From: Geomobilibacter sp964432205
Lineage (GTDB): Bacteria; Desulfobacterota; Desulfuromonadia; Geobacterales; DSM-12255
Assembly: GCA_964432205.1 (NCBI GenBank)
Contig: CAYSMK010000003.1
Coordinates: 1-64,000 of the forward strand
Reading direction: 5' to 3'
DNA length: 64,000 nucleotides
This document shows, one piece after another, positions 22,120-30,213 of this stretch. The stretch's first letter is position 1. Each line of letters opens with the position of its first letter. The position numbers were made by a program, and so were the translations under genes. The notes under the pieces were generated by a model that did no database searches, was not told where the DNA came from, and worked only from the letters and a program-made list of their open reading frames with translations.

Positions 22120-24333
22120 GTGTCGGACCGTGACCTGCCGGTTTCAGGGAGTGGTTCCCTTGATACCACGGCACTGACCAACCTGGTCGTGGAACTGAAT
22201 ATTGCCCGTCGTCAGTTGGCCGCATACCCCAAAGGGCACCCGGTGATCGCGGCCGCAACCCGCAAAGTGCTCGATCGTCTGGAAAAGGTCCTTGGGCTTC
22301 GGGACGAGATAACGTTGGGTGTGGCCAAGGACCGTCTCATGTCCGGAACCGATGTCCTGGAAAGGGGCAACCCCATCTTTCGGGATTTTGCCAGGATACT
22401 TTTCGAACGCGGCGTGGCACTGCTGACCCTTTATAAAGGTCTTACCGGACCCGAACTGGAGCAATTCAATGAGCTGCTTGCCTGGAAACGGGAGCGGGTC
22501 CACGAAGCGGGGGGGGTGGCGCAGCTACTTGCCGAGCATGGCGTTTCCCATATCCAGGTAAAGGGTATCGATTATTCCCTCTTCCGGGTAACGGCGGGTG
22601 ACTGGGAACAGGACGAAGAGTCGGGTGATGAGCCAGAACATGCCGGCGACCTGTGGGAGCGGTTCGTGGTCGGCCTCACCGAAGGGACTCTCGACCCGTA
22701 CGGCGAGCATCTCTCCCTGGACTCCATAAATCCGGAGGCCCTGGCCCTGATCGTCAGTACGCAGAAAAGCTGGGACGAGGCCGGGTCTGCCGAAACGTAT
22801 GAACAGGCCATTTCATCATTGTTCAGTGACATAGAAAGGACAGGTGGTGCCAGCAAATATTCGGTCGAATCCATCGACAAGCTTGGCCGCTTCATCAGTT
22901 CACTGAACCCGGCGCTTCGCCGTCAGTTTCTGCAACGCTCTTTCCGTGCCCTGGCCGGTCACGGAGCCATTGCCCAGAACGTTCTGTCGAGCTTTTCCGA
23001 CGACGTCATCATGGAGGCATTGCAGGAGAGCAGCCAGCGCGAGAACTACGTCCCGCCGATGATCCTGGACCTTCTCCAGAAGCTTGCCGCCAGCGGTGCC
23101 GGCAAGCGGCAGAGCAAGCTGCAGGAGTTGATCGGCACTGCGTCCGACGAAGAGATGGCCAGAAAATTCAGGGTCATCTTTCAGGAGGACGAACTTGATA
23201 AGTTCATTCCCGAGGAATACCAGCGGGCGCTTCGGACAATCGTTGCCAGTGACAGTATTACTGCTGAAGATGAATATGAACTCATTGAGTTGAAGGAAAC
23301 CTTGGTGGGGCACTCGGTCGAAACTCAGGTGAGTGCCATTATCCTGGAGATGATGAATGCGCCGTCCGAGGATTGGCTGAAGGAGGTGCTGGGGCGGAAT
23401 ATATCCGATCTTTGTCAGTATTTTCTCGACAGCGGCGATTTTGCCACCCTTCTTTCCCTGTATGAAAAGATCATTGGCTCTTCCGAGGTAGCAGGGGCGG
23501 CCGATCCCGGGACCCGGGAAGAGATTCTGGATGTGTTCGGGCGACCCGAATTTGCCGAAGAGGTTGTGCTTGGGCCGGTGGTCTGGGGGAAGTCGAAATT
23601 CGAGGAGATCAGATGTTTCATTCTGCGGGTCGGTGAACCGTTCGTCGAGCCGCTGTACAATCGGTTGGCAGAGGAAGAGAGCATCTCGCTGCGACGTTTC
23701 TATATGGACCTGCTGATCGAGATGGGGGACGCTGCCAGGGATGCGGCGCTGCTTCGCCTGGGTGACAGTCGCTGGTATTTCGTCAGAAATCTGCTCATCA
23801 TCCTGCGCACTCTCGGCGATCCCATGGTCGTCAAGCACCTGCACCGTCTCATCCCCAACCAGCACCCGAAACTGCGGCAGGAACTGCTGAAGACCCTGCT
23901 CCATTTTCAGGATCCCGAGGGTGAGCGTCTCCTTGCACAGGACCTCGGGAGCACAAGTGATGAAGTGCGGTTGAATGCCATCCAGGTTTCCGGAAAGAGC
24001 TGCAACCCTGCTGTGCTGAAATATCTGCTTGATGTCGTCAGCTCGGGTGGGCTGTCCGCTGCCGAATTCGAGATGAAAAAGGCAGCCATGTACGCCCTGG
24101 CAGAAATCGGGGATAGCCGTGCACTCCCCTGTCTTGAAGCGGTCTTGAAGGGGCGAAGTCTCTTTTCGTCAGCCATGCTCAACCGACTCAAGGCAGAGGC
24201 CGTTCGAACCCTGGACCGGTATGCTTCGCCCGACGCCGGCAGAATGCTCCGACAGATTGCTGCAGGTGGTAATCAGGAGCTGGCGAGGCTGGCAAGCGAA
24301 ACGCTCCGCGGGATGCAGGGGAGGGGACAGTGA
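22120..24333 (+). CDS. HEAT-repeat protein, unknown function
   Basis: This encodes 737 residues from GTG 22120, preferred over GTG 22096 because GGGGGGA lies directly before it. The C-terminal third holds HEAT-like helical repeats (ALLRLGDSRWYFVRNLLIIL, VRLNAIQVSGKS, MKKAAMYALAEIGDSRALP). The middle is helical without a recognised domain. There is no signal peptide or membrane helix. It overlaps the HD-GYP gene by four bases (GTGA), so the two products are made together and may bind each other. A scaffold role in signalling is inference. Confidence 0.75.
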   Translation: MSDRDLPVSGSGSLDTTALTNLVVELNIARRQLAAYPKGHPVIAAATRKVLDRLEKVLGLRDEITLGVAKDRLMSGTDVLERGNPIFRDFARILFERGVALLTLYKGLTGPELEQFNELLAWKRERVHEAGGVAQLLAEHGVSHIQVKGIDYSLFRVTAGDWEQDEESGDEPEHAGDLWERFVVGLTEGTLDPYGEHLSLDSINPEALALIVSTQKSWDEAGSAETYEQAISSLFSDIERTGGASKYSVESIDKLGRFISSLNPALRRQFLQRSFRALAGHGAIAQNVLSSFSDDVIMEALQESSQRENYVPPMILDLLQKLAASGAGKRQSKLQELIGTASDEEMARKFRVIFQEDELDKFIPEEYQRALRTIVASDSITAEDEYELIELKETLVGHSVETQVSAIILEMMNAPSEDWLKEVLGRNISDLCQYFLDSGDFATLLSLYEKIIGSSEVAGAADPGTREEILDVFGRPEFAEEVVLGPVVWGKSKFEEIRCFILRVGEPFVEPLYNRLAEEESISLRRFYMDLLIEMGDAARDAALLRLGDSRWYFVRNLLIILRTLGDPMVVKHLHRLIPNQHPKLRQELLKTLLHFQDPEGERLLAQDLGSTSDEVRLNAIQVSGKSCNPAVLKYLLDVVSSGGLSAAEFEMKKAAMYALAEIGDSRALPCLEAVLKGRSLFSSAMLNRLKAEAVRTLDRYASPDAGRMLRQIAAGGNQELARLASETLRGMQGRGQ

Positions 24334-25478
24334 ACGGCGTACGGGTGTCGGCACTGCATAACTTCATACGTCATTTGATGACTGCAGTTGCCAACGCGAC
24401 GCTGTATTCCGTTTCGCATCAGCAGGTTGTCCGCCTGACCGCAGTTGCCAGGGATGAACTGCTCACGAGCCTCGGGGAGCAGGACGAGCTTGTCCTGATG
24501 GTGGTGGACGACCAGTTGATCGTGGCGGGTGCTCCGCAGCCGGCCAACCTCTATATCGGGCGATTCATTCAGGCCTTGAAGGCTCGGGGGGTGGAGCACG
24601 TCACGTTCAGGCTCACGGTAACTCCCCAGGACCTGGCAACCTTGGTCGCCGGTCTGGCAAAGCCTGCCGGGAGCAGTCACGATTTGCAGTTTTCGGATAA
24701 CATCGGCATCGGCAAGGTCGGTATCCATCTCTCTCCCACCGGGGCCGGTGTCGCACCTGAAGAACTGCAGAACATCCCGTTGTTCTCTGAAATGGCGCAT
24801 GAGGAGTTGGCCAAATTCCTGGACATCTACGAGCAGGTACAGAAGAAGGGCAAGCTGAGCGTCACCGGCATCTACGACGTTGTCACCGGTTTTGTTCGTG
24901 CCTTCAAGCAGGACGCGGACTCCCTTCTTGCCTTCGCTCCACTGCGGGCCATGGACGAGTACACCTTCACCCATTCCACCAATGTCTGTATTCTGAATCT
25001 GGCGCAGGCCATGGCGCTCGGTATCGATGGGCCGCTGCTCCACGATGTCGGCATTGCCGCCATGCTTCACGATATCGGCAAGCTGTTCATTCCTGACGAG
25101 ATCATCAACAAACCGGGCAAGCTGACGGATGAGGAGTGGCTGATCATCAAGCAGCACCCGGTCAAGGGGGCACAACACCTCCTTGATACCCCCGGCGTGC
25201 CCCATCTGGCAGTAGTTACGGCCTACGAGCACCACATGAAGTTCAATTTGACCGGCTATCCGGCCGCGCCTGCCGGTTGGCGCCAGAATGTATGCAGCCA
25301 GATGACCACTATATCAGACGTCTTCGATGCCCTGCGGACCAAGCGCGCCTACCGTGGTGCCCTGGAATGGGAGGAGGTAGCCGGTACCCTCATGGGGATG
25401 GCCGGTACCGACCTGCATCCGGTGCTGACCAAAAACTTTCTCAAAGTGCTTGGCAGGCTGGAACAGAAGGAGGTTTGA
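24330..25478 (+). CDS. HD-GYP domain protein (possible cyclic-di-GMP phosphodiesterase, degenerate motif)
   Basis: This encodes 382 residues starting at GTG 24330 inside the stop of the HEAT gene. The first 190 residues show no clear domain. From about 205 the HD-GYP fold appears: THSTNVCILNLAQ, then MLHDIGKLFIPDEI with the HD pair, and a second metal His in IIKQHPVKG. The signature normally HHExxDGxGYP reads HHMKFNLTGYP, so the Glu and the DG are lost while GYP stays. Metal binding through HD remains possible, but hydrolysis of cyclic-di-GMP is uncertain. It may be a binding-only receptor. Confidence 0.82.
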   Translation: MNGVRVSALHNFIRHLMTAVANATLYSVSHQQVVRLTAVARDELLTSLGEQDELVLMVVDDQLIVAGAPQPANLYIGRFIQALKARGVEHVTFRLTVTPQDLATLVAGLAKPAGSSHDLQFSDNIGIGKVGIHLSPTGAGVAPEELQNIPLFSEMAHEELAKFLDIYEQVQKKGKLSVTGIYDVVTGFVRAFKQDADSLLAFAPLRAMDEYTFTHSTNVCILNLAQAMALGIDGPLLHDVGIAAMLHDIGKLFIPDEIINKPGKLTDEEWLIIKQHPVKGAQHLLDTPGVPHLAVVTAYEHHMKFNLTGYPAAPAGWRQNVCSQMTTISDVFDALRTKRAYRGALEWEEVAGTLMGMAGTDLHPVLTKNFLKVLGRLEQKEV

Positions 25479-25563
25479 CCAGTTAACAGCAGAAGTATGA
25501 ATCGCGGCTTGTTGCGGGCACTGCCCAACTAGGCTAAAATTGTGCTAGAAAGGGGGTGTTATC

Positions 25564-25917
25564 ATGACAGGCTACGAACTGACCAAAGCTATCAGTGAGC
25601 AGAGAGACAGCGACCACGCCTTCATCAAATTCTGGCGCAAAGAAGAGGACTTCCTCGATTTCGATCTGCTGGATCGTTTTCTGGGCAACCTGAGGGACGA
25701 TCATGTGATTGACGGCTTCGAACTGCTGAGCAGCGACGCGATGTGGGATCAGGTACGGCAGGTGGCAGGTAAGGTCGTGACCCGGACCGTCAAGGAAGGG
25801 AAAGATATCCTGCTGTGGACCGATGCGCAAGGTATGGTCACCAAGGAACTTCCCTTCAATGAGGAGTCGTTGATCGCCATCTTCGATGCGGAGACTGACG
25901 ACAACTATGTCGACTGA
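25564..25917 (+). CDS. Conserved-looking hypothetical protein
   Basis: This encodes 117 residues with GGGGGTGTTATC before ATG 25564. It is acidic, predicted soluble and alpha/beta, with no Cys-rich or membrane part; its opening MTGYELTKAISEQRDSD matches no family I know. It runs the same way as the HD-GYP gene after an 85-base gap. Its last 13 bases overlap the end of the convergent rlmD gene, so no terminator separates them. Confidence 0.6.
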   Translation: MTGYELTKAISEQRDSDHAFIKFWRKEEDFLDFDLLDRFLGNLRDDHVIDGFELLSSDAMWDQVRQVAGKVVTRTVKEGKDILLWTDAQGMVTKELPFNEESLIAIFDAETDDNYVD

Positions 25918-27323
25918 GTTGGCGAGTGTTCCCGTTGCAGCAGCGCGACGTTCTCTACGTGACAGGTTTGGGGGAACATATCCACGGGTTGCACTTCCAG
26001 CGGCCGGTAGCCGTTTCGGGCGAGCCAGGCCAGGTCCCTGGCCAGAGTGGCGGGTGAGCAGGACACATAGATCACCCGCGAAGGGGAGTGTCTGGCCACT
26101 TCATTCAATACCTGTTCGTCGCACCCTTTGCGGGGCGGGTTCAGGATGAGCAAATCAATTTTTACGCCTTCCTCACGGAGATCGGCAAGCAGTTCCCCCA
26201 CGTCGCCAGCTTCAAAGCTGCAATTGCGTAAGCCATTCAGGCGGGCGTTCTCCCTGGCGTCCGCCACTGCTGCATCAACCACTTCCAAACCGAGCACTGA
26301 CCCGGCTTCTTTGGCAACGGTCAGGGCTATCCCGCCTATCCCGCAATAGCAGTCGACTACGTTTTCCCTGCCGGTCAGCGCCCCCCATGTTCGTACCTGC
26401 TGGTAGATGAGGCTCGCACCGCCGCTGTTTACCTGAAAAAAAGAACGTGGCGAGAGATGGTAGCGTCTGCTGTCCAGGGTGGTGGTGAGGGTCTTGTCAC
26501 CCGCAACCAGATGGCTCTGATGCCCGAAGATGACGTTGCCCGCAGATGCGTTCACATTCTGCCATATCGACTTTACCTCGGGCACGGCCTGCTGGACGAA
26601 GCGCCCCAGGTGGTGGATTTCGTTGAAATTCCGCTGTGAGGTAACAAACACCACCATGGCCCGCTTTTCCGCCTCTGCCACCCTGACCACCAGGTAGCGC
26701 AGAAGTCCCATCTCGCTCGCCGGGTTGTAGACCTGGACCTTACCCTTTTTGATCCCATCCTTGACGGCGGCGACGATGCGGTTGATGAGCGGGTGATGGA
26801 GCGGGCAATCGGCCAGGTCGAGGACGTCGTGGCTGTTCCGGCGGTAGATGCCGATGACCGGGGTTGCGGCCTTGCCTCCCACGACCAGCTTGGCCGAGTT
26901 TCGGTAGGCAAGCTGTGACGGCGAGGGGAGTATCTCCCTGATCGGCATCTGGGCCAGCTCTCCATGGCGCCGGAGTTGGTTGGCAACGATCTTCTGTTTC
27001 CAGGCCAGTTGTGCCGGATACGTCTGATGAAGTAACGAGCAGGCGTCGCATGCCGGCCAATGTTTACACGGTATCTGGTTGATCCGGTCCGGTGACGGGG
27101 CAAGAATCTTGGTGGCATGGCCAGTCACTGTCCGCATGCCGGCATGATCTATGCGAGCCAGGAGACGTTCTCCCGGCAAACCTCCCAATATCCTGATGCG
27201 ACGGTCTCTACAGACCCCGATGCCGTATCCTTCATCGTCAAGTGAGGATAGAGCTATCTCGACGATCTCCCCTTTGCGTACTTCCGGTTTTTCCTGGGTA
27301 TTCCCGCGCGGTTTCGCTTTCAT
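25905..27323 (-). CDS. rlmD: 23S rRNA (uracil-C5)-methyltransferase, RlmD/RumA type
   Basis: This 472-residue SAM-dependent enzyme methylates 23S rRNA uridine (U1939 in E. coli). Domains: TRAM near 15-75 (VEIALSSLDDEGYGIG), an iron-sulfur segment CKHWPACDACSLLHQ (three of the Cys ligands), the methyltransferase core with DCYCGIGGIALTVA, the NPPRKGCDEQVL motif, and the catalytic Cys in IYVSCSPATLARDL. Members of this family in delta-proteobacteria can instead target other uridines, so the exact base is less sure than the family. It diverges from gdhA. Confidence 0.9.
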   Translation of the reverse strand: MKAKPRGNTQEKPEVRKGEIVEIALSSLDDEGYGIGVCRDRRIRILGGLPGERLLARIDHAGMRTVTGHATKILAPSPDRINQIPCKHWPACDACSLLHQTYPAQLAWKQKIVANQLRRHGELAQMPIREILPSPSQLAYRNSAKLVVGGKAATPVIGIYRRNSHDVLDLADCPLHHPLINRIVAAVKDGIKKGKVQVYNPASEMGLLRYLVVRVAEAEKRAMVVFVTSQRNFNEIHHLGRFVQQAVPEVKSIWQNVNASAGNVIFGHQSHLVAGDKTLTTTLDSRRYHLSPRSFFQVNSGGASLIYQQVRTWGALTGRENVVDCYCGIGGIALTVAKEAGSVLGLEVVDAAVADARENARLNGLRNCSFEAGDVGELLADLREEGVKIDLLILNPPRKGCDEQVLNEVARHSPSRVIYVSCSPATLARDLAWLARNGYRPLEVQPVDMFPQTCHVENVALLQREHSPTQST

Positions 27324-27504
27324 GCCCTAAACCTTCGTGCATGACGCGGGAAAAGTCAATCGAATCTTGTTGAGTAAGCTGGTTACATTCTGTGCAGGAG
27401 ATGTTGTATGTTATGTACACAATCATGTGTGTGCAAATGTAATGAGCAGTTGCAACCCATTGAAAGGTTTGGAGTGGTTATTGTTTGGGCATGTTGTTGT
27501 CGGG

Positions 27505-27520
27505 TGGTGCATGTTTTGCA
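27505..27520 (+). promoter_or_regulatory. Candidate sigma-54 promoter of gdhA
   Basis: TGGTGCATGTTTTGCA has GG (27506-27507) and GC (27518-27519) exactly ten bases apart and a full TTGCA -12 block, close to TGGCAC-N5-TTGCA. It lies about 100 bases before the gdhA start. A hairpin GCAGGC-ATGT-GGCCTGC lies just downstream. Confidence 0.55.
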
Positions 27521-27609
27521 GGCATGTGGCCTGCCAAATAGGCATACGCCAACTGCCTGGTTATTTAATGAGCAGACAGGGGCTACAATTAAACAGGAGG
27601 AGATATATC

Positions 27610-28959
27610 GTGACACCACTCATGGACGAAAAGATCGAGGCAATCTATCAGGAAGTGCTCCGTCGCAATCCGGGCGAGGTGGAGTTTCATCAGGCGGTAA
27701 GGGAGGTAATCGAGTCGCTCGGGATGGTGCTGGTAAAACATCCCGAATACGCTGACCGTAAGATCATTCAGCGGATCTGCGAGCCGGAGCGCCAGATCAT
27801 TTTCCGGGTGCCCTGGCAGGCCGATAACGGTGAAGTGTATATCAACCGGGGATTCAGAGTTGAGTTCAACAGCGCCCTCGGGCCTTACAAGGGGGGGCTG
27901 CGTTTTCACCCCTCGGTGTATCTGGGGATCATAAAGTTTCTCGGTTTCGAGCAGATCTTCAAGAACTCCCTCACCGGCATGCCGATCGGCGGCGGCAAGG
28001 GTGGGTCTGACTTCGATCCGAAAGGCAAGTCCGACGACGAGATCATGCGCTTCTGCCAGAGCTTCATGACCGAGCTCTACCGTCACCTGGGCGAGTACAC
28101 CGACGTGCCGGCCGGGGATATCGGGGTCGGCGGCCGCGAGATCGGCTACATGTTCGGTCAGTACAAGCGGATCACCAACCGTTACGAGGCCGGCGTCCTG
28201 ACGGGTAAGGGGCTGCACTACGGCGGTTCGCTGGTGCGGACCGAGGCGACCGGTTACGGCGCCACCTTCTTCGTGCATGAAATGCTGAAGGCCCGCAAGG
28301 ACTCCTTTGAAGGAAAAACCTGCCTGGTGTCCGGCTCCGGAAACGTGGCGATCTACACCATCGAAAAGATCCACCAACTGGGTGGCAAGTGCGTGGCCTG
28401 CTCAGACTCCAATGGGGTCATCTTCCACGAGAAAGGGCTCGATCTGGAACTGATCAAGCAGCTGAAAGAGGTCGAGCGGCGGCGGATACAGGATTACGTG
28501 CAATTCCACAAGGATGCGAAATATATCCCGAACGGCAACATCTGGGAGATCCCCTGCCAGGTGGCCATGCCTTCCGCCACCCAGAACGAGATCAACGGCA
28601 AGGACGCCGCTACCCTGGTGAAGAACGGCTGCATCGCGGTCGGCGAAGGGGCCAACATGCCGACGACGCCGGAAGGGGTCAAGGTGTTCCTCGACGCCAA
28701 GATTGCCTACGGTCCGGGCAAGGCTGCCAATGCCGGCGGTGTTGCCACCTCGGCCCTGGAAATGCAGCAGAACGCCAGTCGGGACGCCTGGTCGTTCGAG
28801 TTTACCGAGAAAAAGCTGGAAGAGATCATGGTCGGTATCCACAAGAACTGCTACGAGACTGCCGAAGAGTATGGCGCACCCGGTAACTACGTGCTGGGCG
28901 CCAATATCGCCGGTTTCATCAAGGTGGCGGATGCCATGGTGGCCATGGGACTCGTCTGA
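27610..28959 (+). CDS. gdhA: NADP-type glutamate dehydrogenase
   Basis: This 449-residue hexameric enzyme interconverts 2-oxoglutarate plus ammonium and glutamate. GTG 27610 is chosen over upstream in-frame ATG 27337 because AGGAGGAG lies seven bases before it and the length matches the family. Motifs: GPYKGGLRFHPSV, the catalytic Lys in MPIGGGKGGSDFDP, DVPAGDIGVGGREIGYM, and the Rossmann VSGSGNVAIY. Its candidate sigma-54 promoter would suit nitrogen control. A strong terminator follows. Confidence 0.95.
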   Translation: MTPLMDEKIEAIYQEVLRRNPGEVEFHQAVREVIESLGMVLVKHPEYADRKIIQRICEPERQIIFRVPWQADNGEVYINRGFRVEFNSALGPYKGGLRFHPSVYLGIIKFLGFEQIFKNSLTGMPIGGGKGGSDFDPKGKSDDEIMRFCQSFMTELYRHLGEYTDVPAGDIGVGGREIGYMFGQYKRITNRYEAGVLTGKGLHYGGSLVRTEATGYGATFFVHEMLKARKDSFEGKTCLVSGSGNVAIYTIEKIHQLGGKCVACSDSNGVIFHEKGLDLELIKQLKEVERRRIQDYVQFHKDAKYIPNGNIWEIPCQVAMPSATQNEINGKDAATLVKNGCIAVGEGANMPTTPEGVKVFLDAKIAYGPGKAANAGGVATSALEMQQNASRDAWSFEFTEKKLEEIMVGIHKNCYETAEEYGAPGNYVLGANIAGFIKVADAMVAMGLV

Positions 28960-28987
28960 TTACCGGTTTCACCGTATATCACTGATG

Positions 28988-29021
28988 AAAACAGCCCGGC
29001 TTCGGCCGGGCTGTTTTGTTT
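28988..29021 (+). terminator. Terminator after gdhA
   Basis: AACAGCCCGGC-TTCG-GCCGGGCTGTT with a T-rich tail (TTTTGTTT). Classic hairpin with a UUCG loop. Confidence 0.92.
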
Positions 29022-29029
29022 CCATAACC

Positions 29030-29059
29030 TTGACTTTGCCCTGCCAATCCGGCTACTAT
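29030..29059 (+). promoter_or_regulatory. Sigma-70 promoter of ispG, giving an almost leaderless mRNA
   Basis: TTGACT (29030-29035), an 18-base spacer and TACTAT (29054-29059). The start codon is at 29068, so transcription would begin within one to three bases of the ATG. No ribosome site is present before the ATG (GCGCGCTT). Confidence 0.6.
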
Positions 29060-29067
29060 GCGCGCTT

Positions 29068-30147
29068 ATGAAAAAGACAACCCGCCAAATCAGGATCGGT
29101 TCGGTGCCCGTCGGCGGCGGGGCGCCCTGTTCGGTCCAGTCCATGTGCAACACCGACACCCGCGACGTTAGCGCCACCCTGGCCCAGATCCGTCGGCTGG
29201 CCGCTGCCGGCTGCGAGATCGTCCGCTGCGCCGTACCGGATCAGGCGGCAGCCGAGGCCCTTGCTGCCGTCAAGGGGAATAGTCCCATTCCGGTCATTGC
29301 CGACATTCACTTCGATTACAGGCTGGCCCTGACCGTACTCAAGGGGGGGATCGACGGCCTTCGTCTCAACCCCGGCAATATCGGCGAGCGCTGGAAGGTG
29401 GAAGAGGTGGTCACCGCGGCCCGGGAACGGCTGGTGCCGATCCGGATCGGCGTCAATGCCGGCTCGCTGGAAAAGGAGCTCCTGGAACGGTATGGCCACC
29501 CGACGGCCGAGGCCATGGTGGAGTCGGCCATGGGGCATGTCCGAATCCTCGAGGAGTTGGGATACGACCAGATCAAGATCTCCCTCAAGGCCTCCGATGT
29601 CGTCAAGACCGTTGAGGCGTACCGGCTGCTTGCCGCCAGGGTGGATTACCCGCTCCACATCGGCATCACCGAGGCGGGAACGACCTTTTCCGGCACCATC
29701 AAGTCCTCCGTCGGTCTCGGCATCCTCCTGGCCGACGGGATCGGCGATACCCTCCGGGTGTCCCTGACCGGCGACCCCGAAGACGAGGTGCGGGTCGGGT
29801 TCGAGATCCTGAAGTCCCTGGGACTTCGGCGTCGGGGAATAAACTTTGTCTCCTGCCCCACCTGCGGGCGGTGCCAGATCGATCTGATCCGGGTCGCGGA
29901 AGAGGTCGAGAAGCGGCTGCAAAACCTCGAGGCGACGTTCACCGTTGCGGTCATGGGGTGTGTGGTGAACGGTCCCGGTGAGGCCAGGGAGGCGGATTTC
30001 GGCATTGCCGGCGGTCGCGGCGAGGGGCTGTTGTTCCGCCACGGCGAGATCGTCCGCAAGGTGCCCGAGGCCGAGATGGCCGATGCCCTGGTCGAAGAGG
30101 TCCTCAAGGCAGCAGCGTCAGAAGGCAGTCCAAGCCCTGAGCCCTGA
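29068..30147 (+). CDS. ispG: 4-hydroxy-3-methylbut-2-enyl diphosphate synthase
   Basis: This 359-residue 4Fe-4S enzyme performs the penultimate MEP-pathway step, reducing MEcPP to HMBPP for isoprenoid and quinone synthesis. It opens RQIRIGSVPVGGGAPCSVQSM. The barrel motif ADIHFDYRLAL and the cluster ligands in SCPTCGRCQ and VMGCVVNGPGEA are all present. It heads the run ispG-proS-pyrF-rlmB. No SD is visible, which matches the near-leaderless promoter. Confidence 0.95.
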   Translation: MKKTTRQIRIGSVPVGGGAPCSVQSMCNTDTRDVSATLAQIRRLAAAGCEIVRCAVPDQAAAEALAAVKGNSPIPVIADIHFDYRLALTVLKGGIDGLRLNPGNIGERWKVEEVVTAARERLVPIRIGVNAGSLEKELLERYGHPTAEAMVESAMGHVRILEELGYDQIKISLKASDVVKTVEAYRLLAARVDYPLHIGITEAGTTFSGTIKSSVGLGILLADGIGDTLRVSLTGDPEDEVRVGFEILKSLGLRRRGINFVSCPTCGRCQIDLIRVAEEVEKRLQNLEATFTVAVMGCVVNGPGEAREADFGIAGGRGEGLLFRHGEIVRKVPEAEMADALVEEVLKAAASEGSPSPEP

Positions 30148-30193
30148 GCCCCGAGCGAACTGATGGCAGTTCCAAACCCCGAACCCCGAACCA
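30131..30193. repeat. Two short heptamer repeat tracts around the ispG-proS junction
   Basis: AGCCCTG-AGCCCTG-AGCCCCG (about 30132-30152) and AACCCCG-AACCCCG-AACC (about 30174-30191) are 7-base tandem units. The first tract covers the ispG stop codon. A related G-rich tract is at 51336-51360 inside the MFP gene. Confidence 0.6.
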
Positions 30194-30213
30194 ATAAATA
30201 TAGAGGTTTTTCC

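Noticed and set aside
27337..27609. N-terminal extension of glutamate dehydrogenase
   Set aside because: Cys/Val-rich, unlike the family, and no ribosome site; GTG 27610 has one and gives the standard length.
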